Shown piece by piece: positions 35,201 to 45,409 of a stretch of DNA of 64,000 nt. Within the stretch, counting starts at the first letter, position 1. The number at the start of each line of letters is the position of its first letter. The DNA comes from Pseudomicrostroma phylloplanum (Eukaryota > Basidiomycota > Exobasidiomycetes > Microstromatales). The DNA is taken from assembly GCA_039545275.1 (NCBI GenBank), contig BCHS01000011.1, forward strand, positions 186,001 through 250,000, read 5' to 3'. The position numbers and the translations under genes are program-made. The notes under the pieces are model-generated. The model saw nothing but the letters and a program-made list of their open reading frames with translations. It was not told the DNA's origin and did no database searches.

Positions 35201-36813
35201 GGTGGGACCTGGATGCGGTCGAGGCTCAGGTGGGACGTGTGGCAAAGGGCTACAACAAGAGCATCCGCACAGTCAGAGAGATGGGCGTCGTGGATGTCAC
35301 GAACCTCATCCTCTCACTTCGATCGAGGTTAGAGATTGAAGTGTCGTATGCACTCAACTCGTTGCTGATTCTGTCTTCGGGCGCAGGCACTAGGCCGGAT
35401 AGCGCTGGACTCAAGTTGGATGCTTGCGGTGACTTGTTAGAGGAGCTGCTTGAGCTTCTGCGAGAGACGGCCTTTGTAGACGGCTCGCCAGACGTAGATG
35501 GCAGCAAACACGTGGATGCCCAGAGCAGCGGAGCTCCAGGTATCGCGAGCCACTCTCAGCTCGTCTTTGAGACTCTGCAAGAGGAAGAGGACCTGAAGCT
35601 CTTGAGGCGCAGCGGGGTCAAGAAGCGAGCGCAGTCTTTGCCAGTGAGCGCTGTCGAAGACCTCGATGCGCCCATGGTCGATGACGCAGACAGGCTAAGC
35701 CAAGAGGTTGGCGTCCACCGCCGCACTGTGGAAGACGACCGGACACGCGAACGCAAGGCAAACATAGCCCTGACGCTGTTGAACATTCTCTGCAACTTTT
35801 CGACGATGGTGGAGAATCACTACTTCTTGGGCAGCAACCAGGAGCTCTTGGTACTATTGGGAGATCTGATCAGTGCTGACGAGGGCCGGGAAGACTCGCG
35901 GCTGTTCAGTCGTGCAGAGCAGCTCAAGGTGAGAAAGGACGTTCTTCTTCTCCTCACGAGCATCAGCGGGCCTGGTCTGCAGTTGAGGAGATTGCCTGAG
36001 CATACCGTCAAGGCCCTCTTCGACCTCTACTGCTCCTTTATGGAGGACGGGGCTGTGATCGAGGCCTTGGGAGGTCCGCTGCTCGGCGAGGCCCCTCCCC
36101 CTCCCGGTGTGCCGCCACACATGGCTCCTCGTCTGCCTCCGGTACCGTGGGCTGCACGGACGCCCTACTATGCCGATCTGGCTCTGGATGGCTTCTCAAA
36201 GTTTGCCCTGCCCGACGAGAACCGCAAGGTGCTGAGCGAAGTGGTGTCAGCTTCGAAGATTCTGGATCTCTGCACCACCTTGGCACAGATGTTCCCCTCG
36301 TCGGAAGCCGACTACCACTTCTTCCGCACCGAGACGCGCCTCTGCTACACGGAGCACATTGCGATGAGTCTTTACAATTTGGTCTTTCTCGCTCCTCTCA
36401 AGGTCAAACTGCAGCTGCGCAATGGCACCGCGGGTTGGACATCGACGTTGTTCCGCGTGGTGAAGAGGGTGCTGCGCTTTGGGTCTTCGGACTTTTCGCA
36501 CAACCAATTCAGCTCGCTGGCGTATCGTTTGGTGGAGACGCTGAAGCTAGTGGACGACTCAAAGGACATGTTCAACATGCCCTTGTTGTTGAGTTTCTCG
36601 TCCGGTCACAGTGACGATTCTGGCAGTGGCAGTGGCAGCGGGAGTGGGGGGCAGGACGAGAATGGACATGGCGCAAGTGGCACGACTGCAAGGGGCAGTC
36701 GTAAGCGAGCGCCGCTGTTGGCTGCGGAAGAGGACGGGGTGTTCGAGGTGCTGTCGATGGTGAATGTGGATCCGGTACTGCTGGAGCATCTGAGCAGCAT
36801 GGTGGTTGCATGA
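32205..36813 (+). CDS. SWI1/ARID1-like subunit of the SWI/SNF chromatin remodeller
   Basis: Exons 32205-32798 and 32902-36813, 1501 residues. The N-terminal half is extremely Gln-rich with long CAG/CAA runs, Gly/Asn/Pro spacers and no folded domain. An ARID DNA-binding domain lies at about residues 450-590: FIATITSFMGQRGTPLPPG, IELNAVFAAVTGLGGSAKL, GWVILANRLGL, RLRNWYRELLGPFEEWW. After a second disordered Gln/Pro region with a basic KKRARKST patch comes a helical C-terminal domain of about 550 residues, with leucine-rich repeats such as ALTLLNILCNFSTMVENHYFLG, as in fungal Swi1/Sol1. Loss of Swi1 affects transcription broadly in yeast, and yeast Swi1 can form a prion through its Gln/Asn-rich part. 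Confidence 0.88.
32321..32632 (+). repeat. 156-bp in-frame tandem duplication in SWI1-like exon 1
   Basis: Copies 32321-32476 and 32477-32632 are nearly base-identical, including synonymous sites. Each encodes a 52-residue unit starting SNGNIGGMGAGVGGPGG and ending in a Gln run. Such identity points to a recent duplication. Confidence 0.92.
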
Positions 36814-37515
36814 TGAAAGGAGTCGCAATTCAATATTGAAGTCACAAATAGACGTTTGCATTGTGCCGATGTATCCCTGATCACCACTGCCCGTCGATCA
36901 CCCTGTCAATGCCATCTGGTACGACTTGGTGGTGCCATACTGCTCATCCCTCGCTGCCCCACGCCTTGCCTCTATGAGATCTGTGCAAGCCCCGCAGGTC
37001 CCCACCTCCTCGCTTGCCTGGCCAGCAGCCCTATGAGCCTCCTTTCACAGGCGTGGGTGTGTCGGCCTGCCAACGCACACGACAGATACACACGGTCATC
37101 GCGCGTCTCTCCCCCCCGGTTGGCCCGGATGCGGGACACGGGCGCAGTGCCCGGCTTTTCTCTATGAGCCTACCCCGCACACACGCACACATGTCCGGGT
37201 CGGAAGCGCTGAAGCAGAGCGAGAGGAATGCCTCGCCCCGCCTGCCTGCCTGCCCGCCTGCCCGCCTGCCCGCTCGCTCGTTCGCTCGCCCGCTTTCAGA
37301 GAGAGCGGCTTCCCCCCCCCCACCCGCGCTGAGTGCGGAGCGAGCCGATGCCCGAGGGCCGAGATGGCCGCTACTTACGCACACTGTTGTGGATCGGCAC
37401 CCACACTTTCTTACCTCTTCTCCCTATCTTTGCATCAATTGCTTTTTTTCGTCTACACTCCATCTAGACTGCTCATATCTAACACCACCCGGTACTTTAC
37501 ATTTTTATATTCACA
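36814..37515. other. Intergenic: SWI1-like 3' end and SCP2 promoter
   Basis: No gene. Contains CTGCC/CCCGC short repeats (37231-37275) and a pyrimidine-rich leader at 37400-37510. Confidence 0.5.
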
Positions 37516-38570
37516 ATGGGAGAACACAAGTCGAAGGCTCTGTTCCAGCAGGTGAGTCGGCGGGTGCTGAGGAGAGGGTTGCGAGCTGCGAGCTGCGAGC
37601 TGCATCGAGCGCAATACTGATGAGTGTCCCCTGCAATTCATCTACCTTCCTTGACAGATCGAGGCTGGCCTCAAGGACATGTCCGAGAAGGAGAAGAAGG
37701 ACATCATCAAGGTCAGTAGGAATGTTTAGTGCGGGACCACCGAGAAGGGGCATCTACGCCTGTGACGCAAGGGTTGGGGAGCGGCACGGCAGGGCAGCGT
37801 CTGCTAGACCTGCTGCTCCGGTCGGCGGGCATGCGTGAGCGCTGTTGCTGCCCATGGTTCTCTCCTCATGAGGGGATGCGATCTGCGCCCTCCGCCGTGG
37901 CCCTTTCTGGACCGCCCGCACCTACAGTGTGGAGGAGCTAGCAGCAGGAGGCTCGAGGCTCCTCTCTCGTAGGCTCCCCCTCGCATAAAGCTGTATCTGA
38001 CTCCACCACTCTTCCTTGCTTTACCGCCTAACAGAAGACCAACGGTATCTTTGAGATGCACATCAAGCAGGGCAGCGACGAGCTCGTCTACACCATTGAC
38101 CTCAAGAAGGTGAGTTCGCAAGCCGGAGAGCGCTGACAGGCGAAGGGTGGAGACAGACAAGAGCACCGATCTCTGACAATTCGTCATCCTTTCGATGTCT
38201 CACCTCTTACAGGAGGGTGCCGCTTACGAGGGCAAGGCCAAGTCAAAGGCCGACGTCACCATCACCACCTCCGACGAGACCTTTATGCAGATGGCCGATG
38301 GTCAGCTCAACGGACAGAAGGCCTTTATGAGCGGTAAGCTCAAGGTCAAGGGAAACGTGAGTTCTGAGAGACTGAGAGCGCAAGTGAGCCGCGCAAAGAA
38401 GTCGTACTGACCATGCCTACTTGTCTCCACTTCATGCGTACCGCACCTTTTCTCGATTCTGCATCGTACCAAACCTCTCCTTCGTCGATTACACCCGTTC
38501 TAAACGTGCACAGATCATGTTGAGCACCAAGCTAGACAGTGTATTGAAGTCACAGAAGGCCAAGTTGTAA
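37516..38570 (+). CDS. Stand-alone SCP2 sterol-carrier domain protein, peroxisomal
   Basis: Five short exons: 37516-37551, 37658-37711, 38035-38109, 38213-38356 and 38514-38570, 121 residues. The product is a single SCP2 lipid-binding domain: KKTNGIFEMHIKQG, YTIDLKK, KADVTITTSDETFMQMADGQ, AFMSGKLKVKGN. It ends KSQKAKL, a PTS1-type peroxisomal signal (AKL). Single-domain SCP2 proteins bind fatty acids, fatty acyl-CoA or sterols and support peroxisomal beta-oxidation. Intron 2 (323 bases) is much longer than its neighbours. Intron 1 has three GAGCTGC copies near 37581-37601. Confidence 0.93.
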
Positions 38571-39133
38571 AGGGAACGATACCTTGATATACTCATGGTG
38601 TTTGGGGAGACGAAGCGCGTTTGTCTGTAGTCCACCGCGTACCGCGCCTTGCTTCCGCCCAATGCAACGTAACATTCTCATCTATCTCTCGTGCGGCATG
38701 GCAGAACGAGCGTGACTTTGTTGCTGCATGCTCCAAGGCCTACAATGAGGTCGGCGAGAGGTCTTTGACGGATCTTCCATCGTGTACGACACCCAAAGTA
38801 TGGTGGTGCTTGTGTAGCGGGTCTCCGTTCCGGAGTGTGCTCGCGCGCCTGATTGCCGGTTGCCGTTCCGATTTGCCTCTTGGCGCTGGCTGTAGAAGTC
38901 CAAGGCTTGTAGGCACCGCGCGCACCAAAGGAAGGGGCGTCGGGAAGATTCGCCTCTTTTGGCGTGGCAGGCATGCCGCCCTCGATCAACCAACGGCCTG
39001 GGCGGGNGGGTGGGGTCGCTCGCTCGCTCGTATCTCCATCACCTCGTTCCCTCCCTTTTCTCTTCGCCCCTCTACCTCACCAACACCACTCTTAGTCCGC
39101 AAGCGCAAGCTCACCCTCCCGACACCGCTCAAC
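38571..39133. other. Intergenic with one ambiguous base
   Basis: No supported gene. Position 39007 is N inside a G-rich run, so local sequence is uncertain. A CT-rich leader precedes the carrier ATG. Confidence 0.6.
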
Positions 39134-40811
39134 ATGTACACCTCTCCCATGTTCGCCGGGCTCAACGGCTCCGCGCCCGCCAAGTTCCCCGTGCAGGCCC
39201 CGCTCGAGGGACTCAAGAAGCCCACTGGTGTGGACCTCTACGCCCGGTTCGCCCTTGCTGGTGCCATTGGTGTGAGTGGTGGGTCGTGGGCCGAGGCGAG
39301 GATGAGTGGTACTTTGGCAAGGGCAGCGCCTGGGAGGAGAACCTGCAGGGACATGCTGCGATGCAGCTCGGCTAGACGAGCTGCGAGGGTAGTGAGCGCA
39401 ATGGTGTGTTGCTGCGAAGATCCTGACACCACGTACACCTCTCCCCTCTCTCAAATCTACTAGTGTGCCGTCACCCACGGAGCCATGACTCCCGTTGATG
39501 TCGTCAAGGTGCGTATTTGATGATTCCCATGGCTCGCTCGGGAGCCGCCTAATCTGCGTTGCGAGAGAGATTCAAGCCACTAATACCACTGAGTTTCCTT
39601 CCCGCACGCCTTGCCATTACAGACCCGTATCCAGCTGCAGCCCGAGATCTACAACAGGGTGAGTTTTCGATGATGCTGCGATACACAGCTGCTACGACTC
39701 GTGCTGATAAATCCTTCCTGCCTCTGCCGAATTCCAGGGTATGATCGCTGGTTTCCGCCAGGTCGTCGCCAAGGAGGGTTCCGGTGCCCTCCTCACCGGT
39801 TTCGGTCCCACTGCCGCCGGTTACTTCCTCCAGGGAGCCCTCAAGTTCGGAGGATACGAATTCTGGAAGAAGACCATCATTGACAACCTTGGCTACGAGA
39901 CTGCCCAGAGGAACCGTGGTAGTGTTTACCTGGTCGCCTCTGCCATTGCCGAATTCTTTGCCGACATTGCCCTCTGCCCCCTGGAGGCCACCCGTATCCG
40001 TCTCGTCTCTGAGCCCACTTTCGCCAACGGTCTCCTCGGTGGTTTCGCCCGAATTTCAAAGGAGGAGGGTATCAAGGGATTCTACTCTGGGTGAGCCCTG
40101 AGCGGAGCGGACGCCATGCATTACGTTCTGAGCGTTTCTTCTGACATTCTCTCTCTCCCCCCCCCGCTCTTGTCTGCTCTAGTTTCGGACCCATCCTGTT
40201 CAAGCAGATTCCCTACACCATGGCCAAGTTCGCCGTCTTCGAGGTCGCTCTGGAGCAGCTCGTTGCCCTCACCGGCAAGCCCAAGGACCAGCTGAGCCCA
40301 GGTATGCTCACCAGCCTCAACCTCGGAGGAGGTGTCATTGCCGGTCTCGCCGCCGCCTTCATCTCTCAGCCCGCCGACACCCTGCTCTCCAAGATCAACA
40401 AGACCCGTGCTCTCCCTGGAGAGAGCACCACCTCGCGTCTCATGAAGATTTCCTCGGAGCTCGGAGTTAGGGGACTCTTCGGTGGTATGACTGCTCGATT
40501 CTTCATGATCGGAACCTTGACAGCGTGAGTACAGGCGAATCAGCGCAGCAGGCACAGGAAGAATCAGCGGCGGGCGGATCAGCGGGCGGAAAGGGCGGAA
40601 CGGGAAATGCGCGTGCGCGGAGTTTGAATTTGCAGGACGCGATACTGACACTTCACCACCATCACCATGACCTTCGCCATCACCTCTACCGGTCCCCAAT
40701 CGCTTTCCAATCGCTTCCTTTCGCTAAATCAGAGGACAATTCGGTCTCTATGGTAGTATTAAGTCCGCTCTCGGCGCTACCGGTGGTATTGAGCTGGCCA
40801 AGGTCGAGTAG
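39134..40811 (+). CDS. MIR1: Mitochondrial phosphate carrier
   Basis: Six exons: 39134-39271, 39464-39508, 39623-39658, 39738-40090, 40183-40524 and 40733-40811, 330 residues. The protein imports phosphate with H+ for ATP synthesis. Three mitochondrial-carrier repeats are visible by their Px[DE]xx[KR]-type signatures: [21 protein letters not shown] and [11 protein letters not shown]. The phosphate-carrier hallmark [12 protein letters not shown] is intact, and the C-terminus reads [10 protein letters not shown]. Codons are strongly biased to C in third position, as expected for high expression. The last exon was placed at acceptor 40732 because only this restores AGQFGLYG; the intron before it (208 bases) is longer than most. 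Yeast has MIR1 and PIC2; the symbol is given by general resemblance. Confidence 0.92.
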
Positions 40812-40924
40812 AGATGCCTTGTACACTCCTGTCGCCTCTGGGCGTCGCCTTCGAATAAAACCCCTTTGTCGATCGCTCGCATACCATCCCCTTAGGCTAA
40901 GCCTTATCCTGAACGTCGTCGTTG

Positions 40925-41472
40925 ATGTATGTGTGGATTGAGGTGAGCATGGGTTGAGTTTGTTGTCATGCTGCGCGCAGAGGAAGATGTCTCGGAGGAG
41001 ACAGACCACCGCGCCTGGGACGCCGTCCTCTCTCGCTCGGCCCCTCACAGGACGACAACCTCGCTATGGTCCATGGCCACCACCTCCGAGTCACCCTCAC
41101 TCCCTCCGCAGCTCTATCCAAAGGCTTTGAGATCGGCGTGAGCTCGACCTACTCAGCATGGGAAGAGTAAGTAGAGTACAGGCGAGTAGTCGATAGGCTT
41201 CCGCTGGGAGTGGTGGTGGTGGTAGTAGTCGTAGAAGTGGATGTTGCAGAGGCCTCGAAAGCCCACAGGGACATTCGCAGCCACATCTTCAAGCTCTCAA
41301 GGAGAAGATCGTGCGAGAGTGTCAAGTGGCGACCGACGGTAGGCTCGCTGCTGGCCCTCAGGCCTCGCAAAGGCGAGAGAAGTCGGTTCGATCTGCCTTC
41401 ATAATTACGAAGCGACGTCCGGGAGTGCAGCACCAGACTACACCTCTATGGATCGCTCCAGTCTTGCACTAG
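40925..41472 (+). CDS. Possible small gene of unknown function
   Basis: A three-exon model closes in frame: 40925-40942, 41051-41166 and 41250-41472, 118 residues. Donors are GTGAGC and GTAAGT, with acceptors CACAG and GCAG. The middle exon (MVHGHHLRVTLTPSAAL ... SSTYSAWEE) has the C-ending codons typical of genes in this window. The last exon is less convincing: another frame there is also coding-like, and it overlaps the left inverted repeat. No family is recognised. It could equally be a decayed fragment or part of the carrier 3'UTR. Confidence 0.3.
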
Positions 41473-41576
41473 AGGTAGCTGCGAAAGGGGAGACGAATAA
41501 GGCCACGAAAGTGACCTTTGAATGAGGCAAGTGTCGTCCACGGCGGAGCAGCCAAGCCGCTTCGGGCACAGCATAG
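41448..41576 (+). repeat. Left copy of inverted repeat flanking the GIY-YIG gene
   Basis: The sequence is homologous, in opposite orientation, to 45273-45409. Over the 71-base core 41506-41576 about 60 positions match by eye. A frame through it ends ATKVTFE-stop, matching ATKATFG-stop in the right copy. Upstream of it the same frame carries one TAG (41340-41342). Confidence 0.7.
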
Positions 41577-41868
41577 TCGCCCGCAGGCTCTACTCCTTCG
41601 TCTAGTCTCAAGGCGGGTGAAGGGGTCAGCTGCTTTCGACTACCGTAGAGACGATATCCTCGTCTGCTGGTCACACAAGAGTGGCTTTTGAAGATGAGCA
41701 AGGAAGCAATTCAAATTCTTTCGGTGTAAAGCGAGACTGAGAGTGACAAGAGTGTGCGTGTACGTGATCGACAGAAGATCTCTATTCGACATTCGCAAGC
41801 TGGATACCTCTGGTGGCGCCAAGCGCAGAACCACATCGCCATACAATTCAATCAGAAGAGAATGAGAC
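41473..41868. other. Spacer between left repeat and GIY-YIG gene 3' end
   Basis: No gene beyond the repeat; the probable 3'UTR of the minus-strand gene. Confidence 0.5.
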
Positions 41869-44800
41869 CTAGTCGCCTCCCTGACCAGATTCCTCCCCGG
41901 CAGCCTCAAATCTTGCCTTGAGCTCCGACATGAATCTCCAGCATCGAGCACGCTTTTGGTATCCCCTGTTGTGGGGATCCGCCCAGACGTGTCGATACCA
42001 AGGGGCCTCGTCCACCCCATCCACCTTGAACTCGAAAACGAGGTCCTCCTCCCTCGAGCACGGCGCGATATTGGAGCGCCACATCAGAGTGGCCTCAAGA
42101 GGACCATCCTCTGGCCTCACCCCAAAAACACCCCGAATGTCTGGCTCGCAGAAGTCGAAACGCGTGCCGGCCCCAATCAGGTTCAGACCCCCGCAGAGGT
42201 TGAAGCGCCGATTGCCGTCCTTGTCGCTCCTCGAGCAGACCTTGTATTCGAAGCCACCAGAGGGTCCGAAGCCAGGAGGGAGGTAGACGTCGTCGCGGGG
42301 GGGAAGACCGAGGATCTCGCGACCGGCATTCAGATAGCCGTCGAGGGAAGCACCGTACCTTCTCTGCGCCTCCGGCGTCTTGTAGGCCATTGGCGTGAGG
42401 CGGCGCGGGCATGTCACCCAGCTGTTGTTGAACCCGAGCAGCCGCAATTCGAACCCTTCGTCTTCTGGTACGTGTGGAATCCTCGAGGCCGTGCCCTGAC
42501 TAAAGTCATAGAGGCCGACACCGTTCGTGACGAGCCTTGCGAACGTCTGAGGGTAGTTGTGGTCACCCCAGGCACGAACGCCAAAGCCGAGAGCACTCGA
42601 GATCTCTGCCACTGCTGCGACGTCCCGCGAGTCTGCCAGCCAATTGAATAGGCGACTGTCATCGTCGAGGACCAGACAGACAAATTGATTGAGAGGACAC
42701 GCACCGATTTGCAGCTGCTGTGATGTTGGCGAGAGCTGGTGGTAATGAGCGGAGCGACGAGCGGCGATCTCCTGCTCCTTGGCATCTGCAGCTCTTCGCC
42801 TTCGGGCTTGCTCGTTGTCTGGCAACATGCCAAAGAGCTCGTCTGCCAGGGTCTGCGCTGCCGGCGAGAAAGGGGCGTGGAAGATTTGAATCTTCAAGGG
42901 GAAGCTGCTTGCGGACTCTCCTTCCGCTGCTTCGACTTCGAGGACTATGCCTCGGTACAATGGAAGATCTTGCTCTAAACAGCCGAGGAACAAATCCGTC
43001 TCCGGCGAAGGATCGGCAAGGCGCACTCGCACACAGAAGAAGCCTTCGCGCTCCCCCTTCAGCATCATCGAGCGCAGACGAGCCTTGTCCTCCGTCTTTA
43101 GCTCGTAGCCGAGGCACTTGAGACGAGCGTCCTGTCCTAGCCGCCAGAAGTATTTGAGCTTCCCGGCAAGCGCGAGCGTTTTGCGTCTCTCGGAGAGAAG
43201 CACCCTGATACCATCGAGATCTTGCTGAGCGCCTCTGATGTCCGCGCTGTGGCCCTGCGCTCGTTGGACTCGTTGACCTAGAACGAATGCATATGCGGCG
43301 GCGGCGGCGCTGTGCAGGTCAATTAGTATCGCGTCGGTGGCTCCATAGCATGATGTGGAGGCAGAGAATGGAGCATTGCTACGAGCAGGGGACGATCGGT
43401 TCTCCGGCCCTTCTAAGCACGGAGTCCCATTGACACCTAAGATGCTCGTGAGAGCGGGCAGGCCTTGCGCCGCGCGTGCCCGGAGGAGGTCAGCATTAAG
43501 CTGGAAGGTTCCCAGCAGCCAGCAGAGCAGCCATTCCCAGATTGCAAGTGTCGTCGCAGCAGCAGAGGCATCATGGGAAAGGGCTTCGACCAGAGGAAAG
43601 TATAAGACCCGATCGCACCCGGCAGCTGTCTGGTAGTGCAAGGGAGCTGCTTCAGCTCCTGCAATTTGCCATGCTACCGTGGCGCGGATATGCTGTGCGA
43701 TACGAGTGTATCCTCGACCGGTTTTTCCGACGTAGAGCATCTTGACGCGTCCGTCCTTGATGCCCACGCCGAGGTAGACTATGCTAGAGCGGAGACCGCC
43801 CGAGGCCGAAGAGTCTGCCGTCCTTGAAGCTGCGAGCTGCCCAGCAACGCTGTCCGTACGCTGTTCAGTCCAGTAGCCCGCTGCAAGCGGCGCATCAGGC
43901 TGAAGGTGCATGTCTTGGAGCAGTCGCACCAAAGTGGCAGATCTCCTCGCCATCGAAGGACCGACGTGTTCGTCCATCCGAGCAGGGAAGCCTTCGCCTT
44001 GGATCCAGCCAGGGACAGTCAGCCCGTTGATGATTATGTCGCCAGCCGCAACGTCCTTCGCAAGCCTCGTTGTGTCGAGCAAAGGGTCCTTGCTGACGTC
44101 TCCGGATGAGGGCTCGGGCCTAGTGTAGGTGATGTATTCTCTGGCCCCCATCGAGGACTTCCGAAAGACTCCTCCAGAAGGCATACCCACCAAGGCCCAG
44201 TCCGTGCCGGCATCTCGCTGCCTAGCCTGTACATCGTCGCCTTCGAGGGCGAGGAGCCTCTTGCGGAAGGTCGACGTGAGGACACCTATATCAGGTGTCT
44301 CGATTGTGGACTCCGACAAGAGGTCCTCGACATTGTCGCAGTGCTGCAACACCTGGTTAAACAGCGACTCGGCCTGCTGAACATCGTTTCGCATGTGTCG
44401 GTGCTGAGGGGAGGGATGGTGTGCATACAGAGCATTGTCGATCAAGGTCAGTGTCGGTGTTGACAAAGGTCTGGGTATGACCTGCCTACTGATGGTCTCG
44501 ATCGGCCTACTCACTGTTCCTTGATCTGTGCTCGGCTCCTCTCGCTCATTCTGTTCTTCCTCTTGCTCGTTCTGTTCGTCTTTCTTCTCCTCTTCTTTTT
44601 CTCTCTCCTCTTCTTCCTTCTCCCCCTCCTTCTCTTCCTCTTCTGCCTCTGAGCTGACGAGGTTAATGACCTCCTTCGAGCTCGAAGCCTCTCCAACAGC
44701 AGGGCCCTGTGGGGTCATATAGACAGAAGACAGGAAGTCGGAGAGGTGATGATCAGAGTCGGTCGTACATCATCGACGGGTACACAAGGCCACTTACCCT

Positions 44801-45259
44801 CTCCTCTCGATGTCTCCCTTCCGTGTTGTTCGCCTGCATCCGACCAAAACTCGCATCGATTGTCTGCTGCTTATCGGTGCGAGGTGCTGGTGGCGCTGCG
44901 ACGGCACTCGGGCCGGCAGTTGGTGTCCTGCTCGTTGAGGTCTTGATCTTCTTCGTCTTAGGCTTCTTATCCTTTACCTTGCCCTCGGTGCCCTCCTTCC
45001 TGGCCTTTCGCTTGTTGGCAAGGACACGCTCAGCCTGGGCCAGCTGATCCTCTGCGGCCTCGAGGCCGAGAACCTCCTCTTCTTCATCAGACGACACCAC
45101 CTCGACCTTGCGACGGAGGACCATATTGGGAAGACTCTGAAACGTGCTGAACCGCACGGGATATGTTGTGAGAAGGGCGGCAGTAGTCACTGTCAGTGTA
45201 AGGGTGGGAAGAGCGTTTGGGGGGACAGAAGGGATGTTTCTGCGATTGACGGCGGCCAT
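41869..45259 (-). CDS. Large GIY-YIG nuclease-like protein with PIP-box-like and SUMO-interaction motifs
   Basis: Two exons on the minus strand, 45259-44798 and 44706-41869 (GTAAGT donor, CACAG acceptor, phase 0), 1099 residues. A second ATG at 45124 would give 1054. Order: a SIM-like KVEVVSSDEEEE; a Lys-rich stretch; KQQTIDASFGR, close to a PCNA-interacting PIP box; a second SIM-like EVINLVSSEAEEEE running into a long Glu/Lys tract; then a folded region. At about residues 460-500 it reads IVYLGVG...KMLYVGKTGRGYTRIAQH, followed later by WEWLLCWLLGTFQLN. This fits the GIY-YIG fold: two Tyr motifs, Arg, His, then Glu and Asn. The last about 550 residues match nothing I recognise. No reverse transcriptase motif is seen, and it lacks the Slx1 RING. 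A DNA repair or selfish-element nuclease is the best guess. Confidence 0.7.
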
Positions 45260-45272
45260 AGGCTATCCTCCC

Positions 45273-45409
45273 CTACGCTGTGCCCGAGCCGGGTTGGCTG
45301 CTCTGCCATGAGCGACACTTGCCTCAGCCAAAGGTCGCTTTCGTTGCGTTAGCCTTCTGCCCTTCTCGCAGTTGCTTGTGGTGCAAGATGCAGGACTGGC
45401 CCAATCTAT
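45273..45409 (-). repeat. Right copy of inverted repeat flanking the GIY-YIG gene
   Basis: The reverse complement matches 41448-41576; the core is 45273-45343. It lies 14 bases before the first ATG of the GIY-YIG gene and overlaps the 3' end of the interrupted locus. An 8-base net length difference shifts reading frame between copies. Confidence 0.7.

Noticed and set aside
41869..44706. Penelope-like retroelement (GIY-YIG plus reverse transcriptase)
   Set aside because: No reverse transcriptase motifs were found; only the GIY-YIG-like part is present.
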